64,000 bases of DNA from Mycobacterium fragae (GCF_002102185.1 NZ_LQOW01000031.1:673342-737341), one strand, 5' to 3'. Shown: positions 48,285-56,645, numbered from the stretch's first letter. The notes: generated by a model not told the origin, from the letters alone. A program made the numbers and translations.

Positions 48285-49117
48285 CAGCCGATCACCGGGA
48301 ATCGACGCTCGGCGGCGAGCCGGTCGACCCCGCCCTGCAGGCTGGCCATCACCTTGTCGTGGACCGCCTGATCATCGCCGTCGACCTCGATGGGCTCTTG
48401 CACCTCGATGGCGATCTTGGCGGGCAGCGGGAGATGTCCGGCCAGGTCGCTGATGTTCAGGCCCCACGGCAAGGCCAGCGAAATCGGAATGCTCTTGAGC
48501 CGCAGCAGCCTATCCGTCATCAGCAGTTTGGCCAGCCATTGCCCGCGGCTGATGAACAGCGCGCTCTCCTGGCCGCCGACGCTCGCGACCGGCACGATCG
48601 GCACGCCGGCCTCGCGCGCCAGCCGCACGTACCCCATGCGGCCGCCGAAGTCGACCGTGTGACGTTCCCACGACGGGCGGAAGACCTCATAGTCCCCGCC
48701 GGGATAGACCAGCAGCGCTGCGCCGGATTCCAATGCCAGCCGGGCGTTTTCGTGGTTGGCGGCGACGGTGCCGAACTTGCGCAGCCATCCCAGCGGCGGC
48801 GCCGAGACGACGAGGTTGTGGGCCAGCTGGTAGAAGGGCCGCTCGACGCCGAAGTAGGAGCAGAACGCGAGCGTAAACACGAACGTGTCGGGCGGCACGT
48901 TGCCGCCGCTGTGGTTACCGACAAGCAGGATCGGGCCATCGGCTGGAATCCGGTCCAGCCCCCGCACGTCGGCCCGGAAGTACAGCGACGCCAGCAGCCA
49001 CGTTCCGGGCAGCTGGTCGCGGATGTAGTCGGGATCCCGCTGGTCGAGGTCGGCTTTGGGAACCCGCGACACGACTTGGTCGCGGGCCCATTCCAAGACA
49101 TCCCCCACGCTCGCCAT
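48284..49117 (-). CDS. 1-acylglycerol-3-phosphate acyltransferase-like (LPLAT family)
   Basis: A 277-residue acyltransferase. The catalytic block reads ILLVGNHSGGNVPPDTFVFT, a variant of the PlsC N-H-x-x-x-x-D motif with H and D spaced by extra residues, followed by SGAALLVYPGGDYEVFRPSW (block III) and AREAGVPIVPVASVGGQESA (block IV, V-P-I-V-P-V). It acylates lysophospholipids or related acceptors at the membrane. A SigF-like promoter is present at 49129-49154, so it could be transcribed from its own promoter as well as from the bfrA-glnA3 set. It abuts the SRPBCC gene. Confidence 0.83.
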   Translation of the reverse strand: MASVGDVLEWARDQVVSRVPKADLDQRDPDYIRDQLPGTWLLASLYFRADVRGLDRIPADGPILLVGNHSGGNVPPDTFVFTLAFCSYFGVERPFYQLAHNLVVSAPPLGWLRKFGTVAANHENARLALESGAALLVYPGGDYEVFRPSWERHTVDFGGRMGYVRLAREAGVPIVPVASVGGQESALFISRGQWLAKLLMTDRLLRLKSIPISLALPWGLNISDLAGHLPLPAKIAIEVQEPIEVDGDDQAVHDKVMASLQGGVDRLAAERRFPVIG

Positions 49118-49128
49118 AACCGCCCTCT

Positions 49129-49154
49129 ATACCCCGTGTCAGCTGGCGTCAAAC
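49129..49154 (-). promoter_or_regulatory. SigF-like promoter for the acyltransferase gene
   Basis: On the minus strand, GTTT (49154-49151) and GGGTAT (49134-49129) are separated by 16 bases, matching the SigF promoter pattern. The -10 ends eleven bases before the ATG at 49117. The -35 lies in the last codons of the amidohydrolase gene (stop at 49149). It is the second such match in this window (the first is at 6991). Motif only, not tested. Confidence 0.42.
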
Positions 49155-50270
49155 ATGGTAGATACGAGCGGCGTTGTCGTGCGCGATGAGGTCGGCCACC
49201 CGGATCGCGTCGGCTTCGCTCCACTCGTCGTCGGCCACAAAGCTGCTGAGTACCTGCCGGATACCGTTGCGCCACAACGTCGCACCGAGAAAGTGAAGCT
49301 CCGCGGGGCCGAACCCGTCCGACGAGTAGACGATCTTACGGAACGGCGCCAGCTCCAACAGCCGGGCGATGAACCCCGGAGCCCGCGCCCCGAGATGATT
49401 GACGGACAGGCCGCCGTCCACATACACGTTGTTGAACGCCTGGGCCAGATAGCCGGCTTCCCGTTCATAGGGGTAGCAGTGCAGGAGCACGACCGGGGTA
49501 TCCCCGGACTGCCGCAGGAAGTCGAGTAGATACAGCGGATTTGCCTTGTGCAGATCGCAGTCGCGGTCACCGAGGCCCACGTGAAATTGCAAGGGTTTGC
49601 CCAGCCGCACTGCCTGGTGCAGCCCGAAGCGCAGCAGCACCCGGTCGCGTAATCGCACGCCGCCGCTGTCACGCCATCGGTCGGCGGCCGCGGCGACCTC
49701 CGCCGCTGACGGCTCGCTCAGGTCACCGTCGAATCCGCCGCGGTAGGCGAGGATGGATTTGGTGCCCACTGCCGTCGCTGCGCGGCGGTGCAGGATTTCC
49801 TCGAAGGCCGACGCGTAGTCGCCCGGGGTGTTCGCGGCCTGTTCGGCGACCTGCTCGAGCCGAACCACCTCGAGAGCCCGGCCCCCTGACATGTCGGCAA
49901 GCTGCGCCGTGTCGGCGACGTCATGATCGAGCCCGGTGTCCACCAGCCAGTCGCTGACACCGGCGGCGGGTAGAAAGATGCGGCCCAGCTCGATTTCGGT
50001 GAGCTCACTGCGGCGTCCCCAATAGTCCTCAGGCGAAGCATGTTTCGGCAATCCGAGCAACGGCGCGCAGTGGGCGCGCACGGCGAATCCGAGTTGCGAG
50101 TCGAACGCGGTGTCGAAGTCGGCGAGCGGTTCGGTGTTGGCCTCGTTGAGGCTGTTCTCGAACCGCTGCCGGTCTCCCTTCGTCAGCCAGCAACCGTGGA
50201 CATGCTGGTCGATCAGCTGCACCCCGGCGATATGGCTTGCCAGAGCCGAGCCGACGGGCGGCATTGTCAT
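49149..50270 (-). CDS. Amidohydrolase coupled to glnA3 (FluG-type partner, Rv1879-like)
   Basis: A 373-residue amidohydrolase_2-type protein. It begins PVGSALASHIAGVQLIDQHVHG with the metal-binding D-Q-H-V-H strand, then RDRVLLRFGLHQAVRLGKPL, QFHVGLGDRDCDLHKANPLY (His pair) and IVYSSDGFGPAELHFLGATL (S-S-D, conserved Asp). Its start overlaps the glnA3 stop by four bases. In fungi and some bacteria such an amidohydrolase is fused to a glutamine synthetase (FluG), so the pair is a split FluG. The likely role is hydrolysis of a gamma-glutamyl or related amide, inferred from this partnership. By recollection it matches Rv1879. Confidence 0.85.
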   Translation of the reverse strand: MTMPPVGSALASHIAGVQLIDQHVHGCWLTKGDRQRFENSLNEANTEPLADFDTAFDSQLGFAVRAHCAPLLGLPKHASPEDYWGRRSELTEIELGRIFLPAAGVSDWLVDTGLDHDVADTAQLADMSGGRALEVVRLEQVAEQAANTPGDYASAFEEILHRRAATAVGTKSILAYRGGFDGDLSEPSAAEVAAAADRWRDSGGVRLRDRVLLRFGLHQAVRLGKPLQFHVGLGDRDCDLHKANPLYLLDFLRQSGDTPVVLLHCYPYEREAGYLAQAFNNVYVDGGLSVNHLGARAPGFIARLLELAPFRKIVYSSDGFGPAELHFLGATLWRNGIRQVLSSFVADDEWSEADAIRVADLIAHDNAARIYHV

Positions 50271-51619
50271 ACGCTCCAGGCCATCCGGAACTTGTCCGCC
50301 AGCTGCTCGCGTTTGAGGTCGGAGTATTGCTCGTGCTCGAGGCGACGCACGGCGACCACCACGTCGACGACAGGATCGCCGAGTATGCGCCGTAGTCGCT
50401 CCGAATTATCAAGTGCGGCAATAGCTTCGGCTTGGGTACCGGCCAGCAGTGTGCAGCCGGCGCGGCCGCGCTCCGAAGCGGCCGTCGAGGCCGGGTCCAC
50501 GGTGGTTTCCGGAGGCAGCGCGGCATGCTGCTTGATCCCGTCCAGCGCCAGGCCGAGGATGGTCGCCGAGGCGAAGTATGGGTTCGCGGATGCGTCTACA
50601 ACTTTCACTTCGACGTTTCCCCCGTAGGGGTTACTCGGGCCACCGTGTACGAATCGCACTGCCGCCTCGCGGTTCTCGGTCCCCCAGCATGCGTAGGCTC
50701 CAGCCCAGTTGCCCGCTCGCAGTCGCAGGGCCGACACGATTGACCCGCACAGAATGCCTCGGGCCTCCGGCAGGCCGAGCAGCAGCCCGGCCACAGCGCT
50801 CTCGCCGTCGGCCGTCATGCCTTGTGCGCCTGGTCCATCGGAGAACAGCGGCTCTTCCGACCTGCTCAGTGAAAGATGCTGGTGGGCACCGGATCCGGCG
50901 CTGCCGACGAACGGCATCGGCGACAGGCTGACCCGCAGGCCGTAACGGCGGGCGACACGGCCGATGATGATCCGGGTCAGCACCAGCTGGTCCGCGGCTG
51001 CGACCGGTGCCTGCGGCGTCAACGAGATCTCGAACTGGTTGGCTCCGTACTCGGGGTGGAACTGCTCGATTCCTACCCCGGCGGAGGTGGCGCTGGCGAG
51101 GACGTCACGAACGAATGCCTCGTGTTCGAGGACGCCGGCCAAGCCGTACTGCGCCCACAGCTTGGACGGCAGCCGGCCCCCGTCGGGATTGACCAGGACG
51201 AACTCGATTTCGTGGCCGATCACCGCCGAGATGCCGTGATCGGCAAGCCCGGCCTCGATGCGGCTCAGCGTGCCGCGGCTGCACTCGGGAACGGGTGTGC
51301 CGTCCTGCTCGAAAAAGCTGCCCGGCGCCCAGGCCAGTCCGTCGCCGATGATGCGCAACGCGGAAAGGTCGATGCGGATCCGCTGATCGCCGACGACGCC
51401 GATGTGATCGGTGAACGCGATGCCGCTCTGATCGATGGCGAAGGCATGCCAGACCGGGCTGGCACCCAGACCCGGCTCCGCGAACGTGTTGGTCCGCCGG
51501 ATCGGCACGGCCTTGGCCAATATCAGCCCGGCCGGGTTGACCACCGTACCGATGACCGCGTCCACCCCCTCGCCCTCCAGCTGAGCGATCGCCGCGGCGG
51601 CAAGCGGGGTGGTGCTCAC
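50267..51619 (-). CDS. glnA3: Glutamine synthetase-like protein GlnA3
   Basis: A 450-residue protein, the length I recall for Rv1878. Segments VDAVIGTVVNPAGLILAKAV, ISAVIGHEIEFVLVNPDGGR (E-x-E metal residues), FHPEYGANQFEISLTPQAPV, FVGSAGSGAHQHLSLSRSEE (G-S-G-x-H-x-H) and RFVHGGPSNPYGGNVEVKVV (substrate/Arg region) show the glutamine-synthetase catalytic fold. The canonical adenylylation Tyr loop is not obvious. GlnA3-type enzymes ligate glutamate to amines such as polyamines instead of ammonia, according to published work I recall on Streptomyces and M. tuberculosis; the substrate here is inferred. It is coupled to the downstream amidohydrolase. Confidence 0.9.
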   Translation of the reverse strand: MSTTPLAAAAIAQLEGEGVDAVIGTVVNPAGLILAKAVPIRRTNTFAEPGLGASPVWHAFAIDQSGIAFTDHIGVVGDQRIRIDLSALRIIGDGLAWAPGSFFEQDGTPVPECSRGTLSRIEAGLADHGISAVIGHEIEFVLVNPDGGRLPSKLWAQYGLAGVLEHEAFVRDVLASATSAGVGIEQFHPEYGANQFEISLTPQAPVAAADQLVLTRIIIGRVARRYGLRVSLSPMPFVGSAGSGAHQHLSLSRSEEPLFSDGPGAQGMTADGESAVAGLLLGLPEARGILCGSIVSALRLRAGNWAGAYACWGTENREAAVRFVHGGPSNPYGGNVEVKVVDASANPYFASATILGLALDGIKQHAALPPETTVDPASTAASERGRAGCTLLAGTQAEAIAALDNSERLRRILGDPVVDVVVAVRRLEHEQYSDLKREQLADKFRMAWSV

Positions 51620-51629
51620 GCGTGTTGGA

Positions 51630-52124
51630 TCATGTCCGGCTGGGCAAGGTCAACTTGCAGGATTGGCCGATATCCAAAGTGCGCAGCACCCGTCCCATGC
51701 CCAGCCACAGCGCGCACGAGATGGCGAGGTCGGCGAGCAGCTCCTCGGAGAAGTGTTCCGCGCATCGGGCCCAGAAGTCTTCGTCGTCGCGCAGCACTGT
51801 GTGCTCGGTGGCGAATCGGTAGGCGAATTCGGCGGCCAGACGCTCCTGTTCGCTGTACCCCGGCCAGGTGCGCCACTCCAACGCGTGGTCGTACAGTTCC
51901 TCGTCCACGCCTGCCGCCGGCCCATCGGCGTCGCGGGTGTTGACGCACACCTCGCATTCGTTGTTGTGGGCGATGACGGTACGCGCCAACTCGCGAGTAC
52001 GCAGCGGCAGCCGGTTACGGGTGTAGACGGCGTTGCTGAGCCCACCGAGCGCAGCACCGAGTTCAGGGGATTTCAGGATCCAGCCGGCCAGGTCGTCGTC
52101 AGGGAATGTTCCGATTCGGCTCAT
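51630..52124 (-). CDS. Carboxymuconolactone decarboxylase / AhpD-like protein with CxxC
   Basis: A 164-residue protein. It contains LPLRTRELARTVIAHNNECE and then CVNTRDADGPAAGVDEELYD, so the redox pair is C-E-V-C, followed by SEQERLAAEFAYRFATEHTV. The fold is that of AhpD/CMD proteins, thiol peroxidase-like or decarboxylase-like. It starts 26 bases inside the end of the MFS gene and ends 10 bp before glnA3, so it belongs to the bfrA-MFS-CMD-glnA3-amidohydrolase run. The partner reductase is unknown. It is a paralogue of the gene at 1040 rather than of the true ahpD. Confidence 0.84.
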   Translation of the reverse strand: MSRIGTFPDDDLAGWILKSPELGAALGGLSNAVYTRNRLPLRTRELARTVIAHNNECEVCVNTRDADGPAAGVDEELYDHALEWRTWPGYSEQERLAAEFAYRFATEHTVLRDDEDFWARCAEHFSEELLADLAISCALWLGMGRVLRTLDIGQSCKLTLPSRT

Positions 52125-54213
52125 GGCGAGATGGTACGCCCGGCGTTGCCACCGGAAGCTTTTCGGTCACAACATCCGCCAAGTGTCGCCGATCCTCATG
52201 CCAATCACGTTGCACGACAAGCCGATGGACGATCCGATCCAGCGCCGCTTCGACCTGGGCCCGGTCGGGCCGTCCCTTGAAGCTGGGCGACCGCGTCAGC
52301 TTGTCCACGATCCACTCACGGATCAGCGAGGTCACGAAGTCCACTTGGCGGATACCGGACGGGGTAAGCCACAGCCGGTCGATGGCGCGCATCGCGTAAC
52401 CGCCGCGGACCAGCCGCTCGAAGACGGGCTCGAGAACTTCGTACGGCACCCCCAGCTGCTCGCCGATGTCGGTGAGCCGGGCGACCCCGAACACCCGCTG
52501 ATAGCGGTGAATTCGCAGCAGAGCCCACAGCGCGGCGACGTCGAGGCGGCAATCGGGCCGCATGGCGATGCTGCGCAGTCGCATACCGGGTTCGCCCCGC
52601 AGTAGGCGCCCGATCGCGATCTCCAAAAGCTCGTCGGACGACTGAGTCGTCGGCATCCCGAATCCCTCACCGAGGTCGGAGGCGTTTCGGCCGATATCCC
52701 GTAGCGGCACCTCACGAAGAAGCAGCGCCAGCACGAGTCCGACCAGCGCGACGGGAACCGCCCAGAGGAAGACCTGGGTGAGCGACGCCGAATAGGCCCC
52801 CACGATCGGGGCCGCCAGGTCAGGCGGCAGCCGATGCAATGCCCCCGGCGAATTGGCGGCCGCCGCCGGCGCACCGCTTGCCGCTATCGCCGGACCGATC
52901 CGGCTGTGCAGGAAGTTGGTGAACAGCGAACCGAATATGGCCGCGCCGAACGAGCTGCCGATCGTGCGGAAGAACGTCACCCCCGAGGTAGCGACGCCGA
53001 GGTCCTCGTAGCTCGATGTGTTCTGCACGATGAGGATGAGCACCTGCATGCACAACCCGATGCCGGCGCCGAGGATCAACAGGTAAAGCGATTGCAGCAC
53101 AGCGGATGTCGACGGGCCCATCCGCGACATCAGCAAAAATGCGAGCGCCATCACCACCGTCCCGGTGACCGGGAAGACCTTGTACCGGCCGGTGCGGCCG
53201 ACCAGCACGCCACTGCCCATCGAGGTGGTCAGCATGCCGGCCACCATCGGCAGCGTGCGCAGTCCCGACGTCGTCGCCGAAACCCCGTCGACGAATTGCA
53301 TGTAGGTCGGCAGGAAGGTCAACGCGCCCAACATGGCGAACCCGACCACGAAGGACAGCACACAACACACTGTGAACACCGGGCTGCCGAAGAGCCGGGT
53401 CGGCAGGATCGGCGCGGGCACCCGGCTCTCCACCCAGACGAAGACGCCGAGCGCCAGCGCGGAGCCGACGAACAGCCCGACGATCATCGCCGATCCCCAC
53501 GGGTAGGTGGTGCCGCCCCAGCTGGTGGCCAATGTCAGCCCGGCGGCCCCTAAACCGACGAACAGGATGCCGGTGTAGTCGATGACCGGTCTTGTGCGGG
53601 CGGCCAGCGCCGGGATCGCCGCGGCCGCAACGAAAAAGACCGCGACGCCGACCGGCACGTTGATCCAGAAGGCCCAGCGCCAGGTGAGGTGGTCGGTGAA
53701 GTAGCCGCCCAGCAGCGGCCCGATCACCGTGGTCACCCCGAACACCGCGCCCAAGGCGCCCTGATAGCGGCCGCGCTCGCGCAACGGGATGACTTCACCG
53801 ATCAATGCGGTGGCCGTGACGGTGATGGCGCCGCCCCCGACGCCCTGCAGCGCCCGCGATGCCACCAGCATGATCATCGACTGCGCCACCCCGCACAGCA
53901 CCGACCCGGCCAGAAAGAACACGACGGCCGCCTGGAACACCAACTTGCGGCCGAACAGATCACCGAGCCTGCCGACCAGAGCGGTGATGATGGTCGAGGC
54001 CAACAGATAACTGGTGACCACCCACGACTGATGGCCCGCTCCACCCAGGTCGGCGACGATCGTCGGCAGCGCGGTCGCGACGATTGTCTGGTCCAATGCC
54101 GCCAGCAGCATTCCCAGCATGATCGCGACGAAGATGAAATTGCGTCGCTGCGGACTGATCAGCGTGCTGGTGGACTCGGTGTCGGCGACGGCAGCCGGCG
54201 GGGCGCTCGGCAC
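52099..54213 (-). CDS. DHA2-type MFS drug transporter with C-terminal winged-helix-like domain (Rv1877-like)
   Basis: About 704 residues from GTG 54213, nine bases after the bfrA stop. The first 500 residues are a 14-TM DHA2 (EmrB/QacA) transporter: FIFVAIMLGMLLAALDQTIV (TM1, L-D-Q-T-I-V), LVGRLGDLFGRKLVFQAAVV (A motif), RALQGVGGGAITVTATALIG (B motif) and GAVFGVTTVIGPLLGGYFTD (C motif). After the last helix a 170-residue cytosolic extension contains ALWALLRIHRYQRVFGVARL, TDIGEQLGVPYEVLEPVFER and YAMRAIDRLWLTPSGIRQVD, resembling a winged-helix (MarR-like) domain. The fusion could sense the ligand, but that is a guess. Rv1877 is the remembered homologue. Confidence 0.86.
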   Translation of the reverse strand: MPSAPPAAVADTESTSTLISPQRRNFIFVAIMLGMLLAALDQTIVATALPTIVADLGGAGHQSWVVTSYLLASTIITALVGRLGDLFGRKLVFQAAVVFFLAGSVLCGVAQSMIMLVASRALQGVGGGAITVTATALIGEVIPLRERGRYQGALGAVFGVTTVIGPLLGGYFTDHLTWRWAFWINVPVGVAVFFVAAAAIPALAARTRPVIDYTGILFVGLGAAGLTLATSWGGTTYPWGSAMIVGLFVGSALALGVFVWVESRVPAPILPTRLFGSPVFTVCCVLSFVVGFAMLGALTFLPTYMQFVDGVSATTSGLRTLPMVAGMLTTSMGSGVLVGRTGRYKVFPVTGTVVMALAFLLMSRMGPSTSAVLQSLYLLILGAGIGLCMQVLILIVQNTSSYEDLGVATSGVTFFRTIGSSFGAAIFGSLFTNFLHSRIGPAIAASGAPAAAANSPGALHRLPPDLAAPIVGAYSASLTQVFLWAVPVALVGLVLALLLREVPLRDIGRNASDLGEGFGMPTTQSSDELLEIAIGRLLRGEPGMRLRSIAMRPDCRLDVAALWALLRIHRYQRVFGVARLTDIGEQLGVPYEVLEPVFERLVRGGYAMRAIDRLWLTPSGIRQVDFVTSLIREWIVDKLTRSPSFKGRPDRAQVEAALDRIVHRLVVQRDWHEDRRHLADVVTEKLPVATPGVPSRHEPNRNIP

Positions 54214-54221
54214 GCGGCGGG

Positions 54222-54704
54222 TCAGGTCGTCGGCGGTCGGGCGACGCACTGCGCGGCATAGAGCTGCTCGCCCAGCTTGTCCATCAGCTCCAGCTGCGTT
54301 TGCAGGTAGTCGATGTGGTCTTCCTCGTCGGCCACGATCTTCTCGAAAATGTTGGCGCTGGTCGTGTCGTGCTTCTCCCGGCACAGGATGATCGCCGGTT
54401 TGAGACGGTCGACCACCTCGAATTCCAGGGCCAGATCGCTCTCGAACTGCTCGCGCAGCGTTTGCCCGACGCGCAATGACCCGATGCGCTGATAGTTGGG
54501 CAATCCGTCCAGCAGCAGAATCCGGTCGGTGACCATTTCCGCATGCCGCATCTCATCGAACGACTCTTCGCGGGTGCGTTTCGCCAGCTCGGTGAACCCC
54601 CAGTTCTCCTGCATCTTGGAATGCAGAAAGTATTGATTGATCGCGGTGAGCTCACTGGTCAGCTGCTCGTTCAGCAGGCGCAAAACATCGGGATCACCTT
54701 GCAT
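54222..54704 (-). CDS. bfrA: Bacterioferritin BfrA
   Basis: A 160-residue heme ferritin (Mtb BfrA is 159). It starts MQGDPDVLRLLNEQLTSELT with the ferroxidase Glu region. The heme-ligand Met52 is in SFDEMRHAEM, and the other ferroxidase residues lie in TREESFDEMRHAEMVTDRIL (E, E-x-x-H) and EKIVADEEDHIDYLQTQLEL (E-x-x-H). Twenty-four subunits form a shell that stores iron. Tandem IdeR boxes 180 bp upstream, shared with divergent bfd, should turn on bfrA when iron is plentiful, as I recall for M. tuberculosis bfrA. The MFS gene begins nine bases after this stop. Confidence 0.95.
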   Translation of the reverse strand: MQGDPDVLRLLNEQLTSELTAINQYFLHSKMQENWGFTELAKRTREESFDEMRHAEMVTDRILLLDGLPNYQRIGSLRVGQTLREQFESDLALEFEVVDRLKPAIILCREKHDTTSANIFEKIVADEEDHIDYLQTQLELMDKLGEQLYAAQCVARPPTT

Positions 54705-54886
54705 GATCGCTCCTTGTTGAGGGCTGGCAGGTGTCGGGCTGCATCAGGCTGTTGCCGGTGGGTTGGGCTGGAACGCCACCGAGCCGTGACAAGCTCGAAT
54801 CTAGTCCAGGAGCCGACGATCGGCGTGGTGTTTGGTGCAGTATCGGCGCGTCGCCCGGCGAGCAGGCCGGTCCGGTCACCGGTTAG

Positions 54887-54931
54887 TTAGGTTAGACTCG
54901 GCTAACCGACTTAGGTTAGACTCTACTAACA
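54887..54931. promoter_or_regulatory. Tandem IdeR iron boxes between bfrA and bfd
   Basis: Two near-identical elements repeat with a 24-base period: TTAGGTTAGACTCGGCTAAC from 54887 and TTAGGTTAGACTCTACTAAC from 54911. Each fits the IdeR consensus TTAGGTTAGGCTAACCTAA with a perfect left half (TTAGGTTAG) and a partly matched right half. The second box ends 46 bases before bfd and the first begins 182 bases upstream of bfrA. IdeR bound with iron activates bfrA and represses uptake-type genes in M. tuberculosis; the site can act on both genes here. Confidence 0.85.
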
Positions 54932-54977
54932 TGCGACCCGTTGAGTCGTCGGAGACCGGCCTGGCAGAGGTTCGTTG

Positions 54978-55163
54978 ATGTACGTATGCCTGTGTGTTGG
55001 CGCCACCAGCCAAACGGTGTCCGACGCCGTCGCGAGCGGGGCGTCCACCTCCAAGGAGGTCGCGGCGGCGTGCGGAGCCGGCGCTGACTGCGGACGTTGC
55101 CGGCGCACGCTCCGGGCCATCATCGCTTCGGCCAACCAGTTCGAAGCCAGCGCTTCGCGCTAA
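54978..55163 (+). CDS. bfd: Bacterioferritin-associated ferredoxin
   Basis: A 61-residue [2Fe-2S] protein from ATG 54978 (MYVCLCVGATSQTVSDAVAS). The four ligand cysteines are C4 and C6 (C-L-C) and C-G-A-G-A-D-C-G-R-C later, spaced as in Bfd proteins. Bfd delivers electrons to the BfrA heme so that stored ferric iron can be released. It is divergent from bfrA, 273 bases apart, with the two IdeR boxes between, so iron controls storage and release together. In E. coli bfd and bfr are adjacent as well. It converges with the enoyl-CoA hydratase gene, stops five bases apart. Confidence 0.93.
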   Translation: MYVCLCVGATSQTVSDAVASGASTSKEVAAACGAGADCGRCRRTLRAIIASANQFEASASR

Positions 55164-55168
55164 AGCAT

Positions 55169-55939
55169 TCAGCTCCCTCGCCGACTGGTGAAATTCGCCA
55201 GCGCATCGGCATTGGCTTGCCCGCCCATCAGCTCCGCGAAATGCGCGTTTTCGCGGGCAGTTGCCTCCGCGATCTCGGGAAGGATCGGCTCGACGATGGT
55301 GTGCTTGACCGCCATCAGGCTCGAAATCGGCCGCGAGGCAAGGATTTCGGCGTGGCGCCGCGCCTCCGGCAGCAGATCCGACGGCTCGCACACCTTCCAG
55401 ACCAGGCCCATCCGCAGGGCCTCGGCGGCGTCCACCCACTCCGAGGACATCAGGAGCCAGGCGGCGTTCTGCCGGCCCACCAATTGCGGCAGCAGAAATG
55501 ACGACGCCGCTTCCGGTGCGACGCCCAGGCTGGTGAACGGGCATTTCAGCCGGGCCGTCGACGACATGAACGCCAGGTCCGCATAGCCGAGGATGGTTGC
55601 CCCGATCCCTACCCCGACGCCGTTTACCGCGCAGATCAGCGGCTTTGGAAACCGGCTCAGCGCCTCGATCATCGTGGTGAAGTGCGATCCCTGGTTCGCC
55701 AATTGCGGATCGCTGATGCGCTGCTGCATTTCCTTGAGGTCGTTACCCGCGCTGAAGGCGCGGCCGGCGCCGGTCAGCAACACGACGGACACCTCGGGGT
55801 TGTCGGCCGCGGCGATCAGTGCGGCGGTAGTGGCCTCGTAGAGCGCTTCGTTGAAGGCGTTGAGCGCTTCGGGCCGGTTCAAGGTCAGGGTCCGCACCCT
55901 GTTGTCGTCTTGGAGCTGCAGTATCACGGGCGGCTTCAC
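55169..55939 (-). CDS. Enoyl-CoA hydratase/isomerase family protein
   Basis: About 256 residues from GTG 55939, which overlaps the EthD-gene stop (GTGA); GTG 55927 four codons later is an alternative with better spacing from GAGAGG. The crotonase motifs are NRVRTLTLNRPEALNAFNEA, VVLLTGAGRAFSAGNDLKEM (oxyanion loop, S-A-G-N-D), LICAVNGVGVGIGATILGYA and RLKCPFTSLGVAPEAASSFL (catalytic Glu region). It is the last gene of the leftward thioesterase-EthD-hydratase operon whose promoter carries a KstR-like box. The reaction is hydration or isomerisation of an acyl-CoA. Substrate unknown. Confidence 0.87.
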   Translation of the reverse strand: MKPPVILQLQDDNRVRTLTLNRPEALNAFNEALYEATTAALIAAADNPEVSVVLLTGAGRAFSAGNDLKEMQQRISDPQLANQGSHFTTMIEALSRFPKPLICAVNGVGVGIGATILGYADLAFMSSTARLKCPFTSLGVAPEAASSFLLPQLVGRQNAAWLLMSSEWVDAAEALRMGLVWKVCEPSDLLPEARRHAEILASRPISSLMAVKHTIVEPILPEIAEATARENAHFAELMGGQANADALANFTSRRGS

Positions 55940-56643
55940 CTCTCGAACGCAGAGAACGGAGTTTTGAGTACGTAGCGGCTGGTGGGCACGGTGTCGATGT
56001 TCTCGTTGGCGCCGAACGCCGATGTGCTGGCGACCATTCTGCTCAGCCGGTGCTGCAGGTCGTCGTCGTCGGCGGCTCCGAAGAAGGCCTTCAGGTCGGT
56101 GATCGCCTCGGCCGGGAACAATTCCTCGACAATGCCGGCCAGGGCCGGCGCATCCGGCGTGAGCGCGCGCACCACCGCGTTTTGGGTGTAGCCGAAGATG
56201 GATTGCGTCTCGATCGCGACCGTGGTGTGGTCGCCCTGCCAACGATTCAGCCAGCTCGCGTAATCCAGCGTCTCCGGTCGGCGCAGCAGCGCGATGTTCG
56301 CCAAACCCGTTGTCCTGCTGCCGAGTTCGAGCGGCGCCGGCACCGGAACCGACTCGGTGACCAGGTATGCGGCCAGCTGGTCGCACTCGGTCTTGAGCAG
56401 GTCGAGCGCGGCCGCGATCTGGTCGCCATAGCATTGCTGGGTCCACAGGCTCACCACGGCGGCAACGGGCGGGTCGAGCGTGGTCAGCGTCATCAGGGAA
56501 TGACGCACCGCATCGTCGCGCACATTGACGGCCAGACCGGGCACACCGAGCCGGAGGATGGCGTCGGCGACCGGCCCGCGCTGGCGGGCACACCAGTCGT
56601 CGTCGCGGTCTGCGGCCTGCAGCAGAGCGATGACCTTCTCCAT
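55936..56643 (-). CDS. EthD-domain protein
   Basis: About 235 residues from ATG 56643 (MEKVIALLQAADRDDDWCAR). It has two ferredoxin-like halves; the second carries LDYASWLNRWQGDHTTVAIE, TQSIFGYTQNAVVRALTPDA and a variable tail, the EthD/dimeric barrel order (F-L-x-x-W-x-x-x-H-x-x-x-A). EthD is needed for degradation of ethyl tert-butyl ether with a P450, and similar proteins assist sterol or aromatic oxidation. It lies two bases after the thioesterase stop and overlaps the hydratase start, so all three form one operon. Catalytic residues are not known. Confidence 0.8.
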   Translation of the reverse strand: MEKVIALLQAADRDDDWCARQRGPVADAILRLGVPGLAVNVRDDAVRHSLMTLTTLDPPVAAVVSLWTQQCYGDQIAAALDLLKTECDQLAAYLVTESVPVPAPLELGSRTTGLANIALLRRPETLDYASWLNRWQGDHTTVAIETQSIFGYTQNAVVRALTPDAPALAGIVEELFPAEAITDLKAFFGAADDDDLQHRLSRMVASTSAFGANENIDTVPTSRYVLKTPFSAFER

Positions 56644-56645
56644 CG

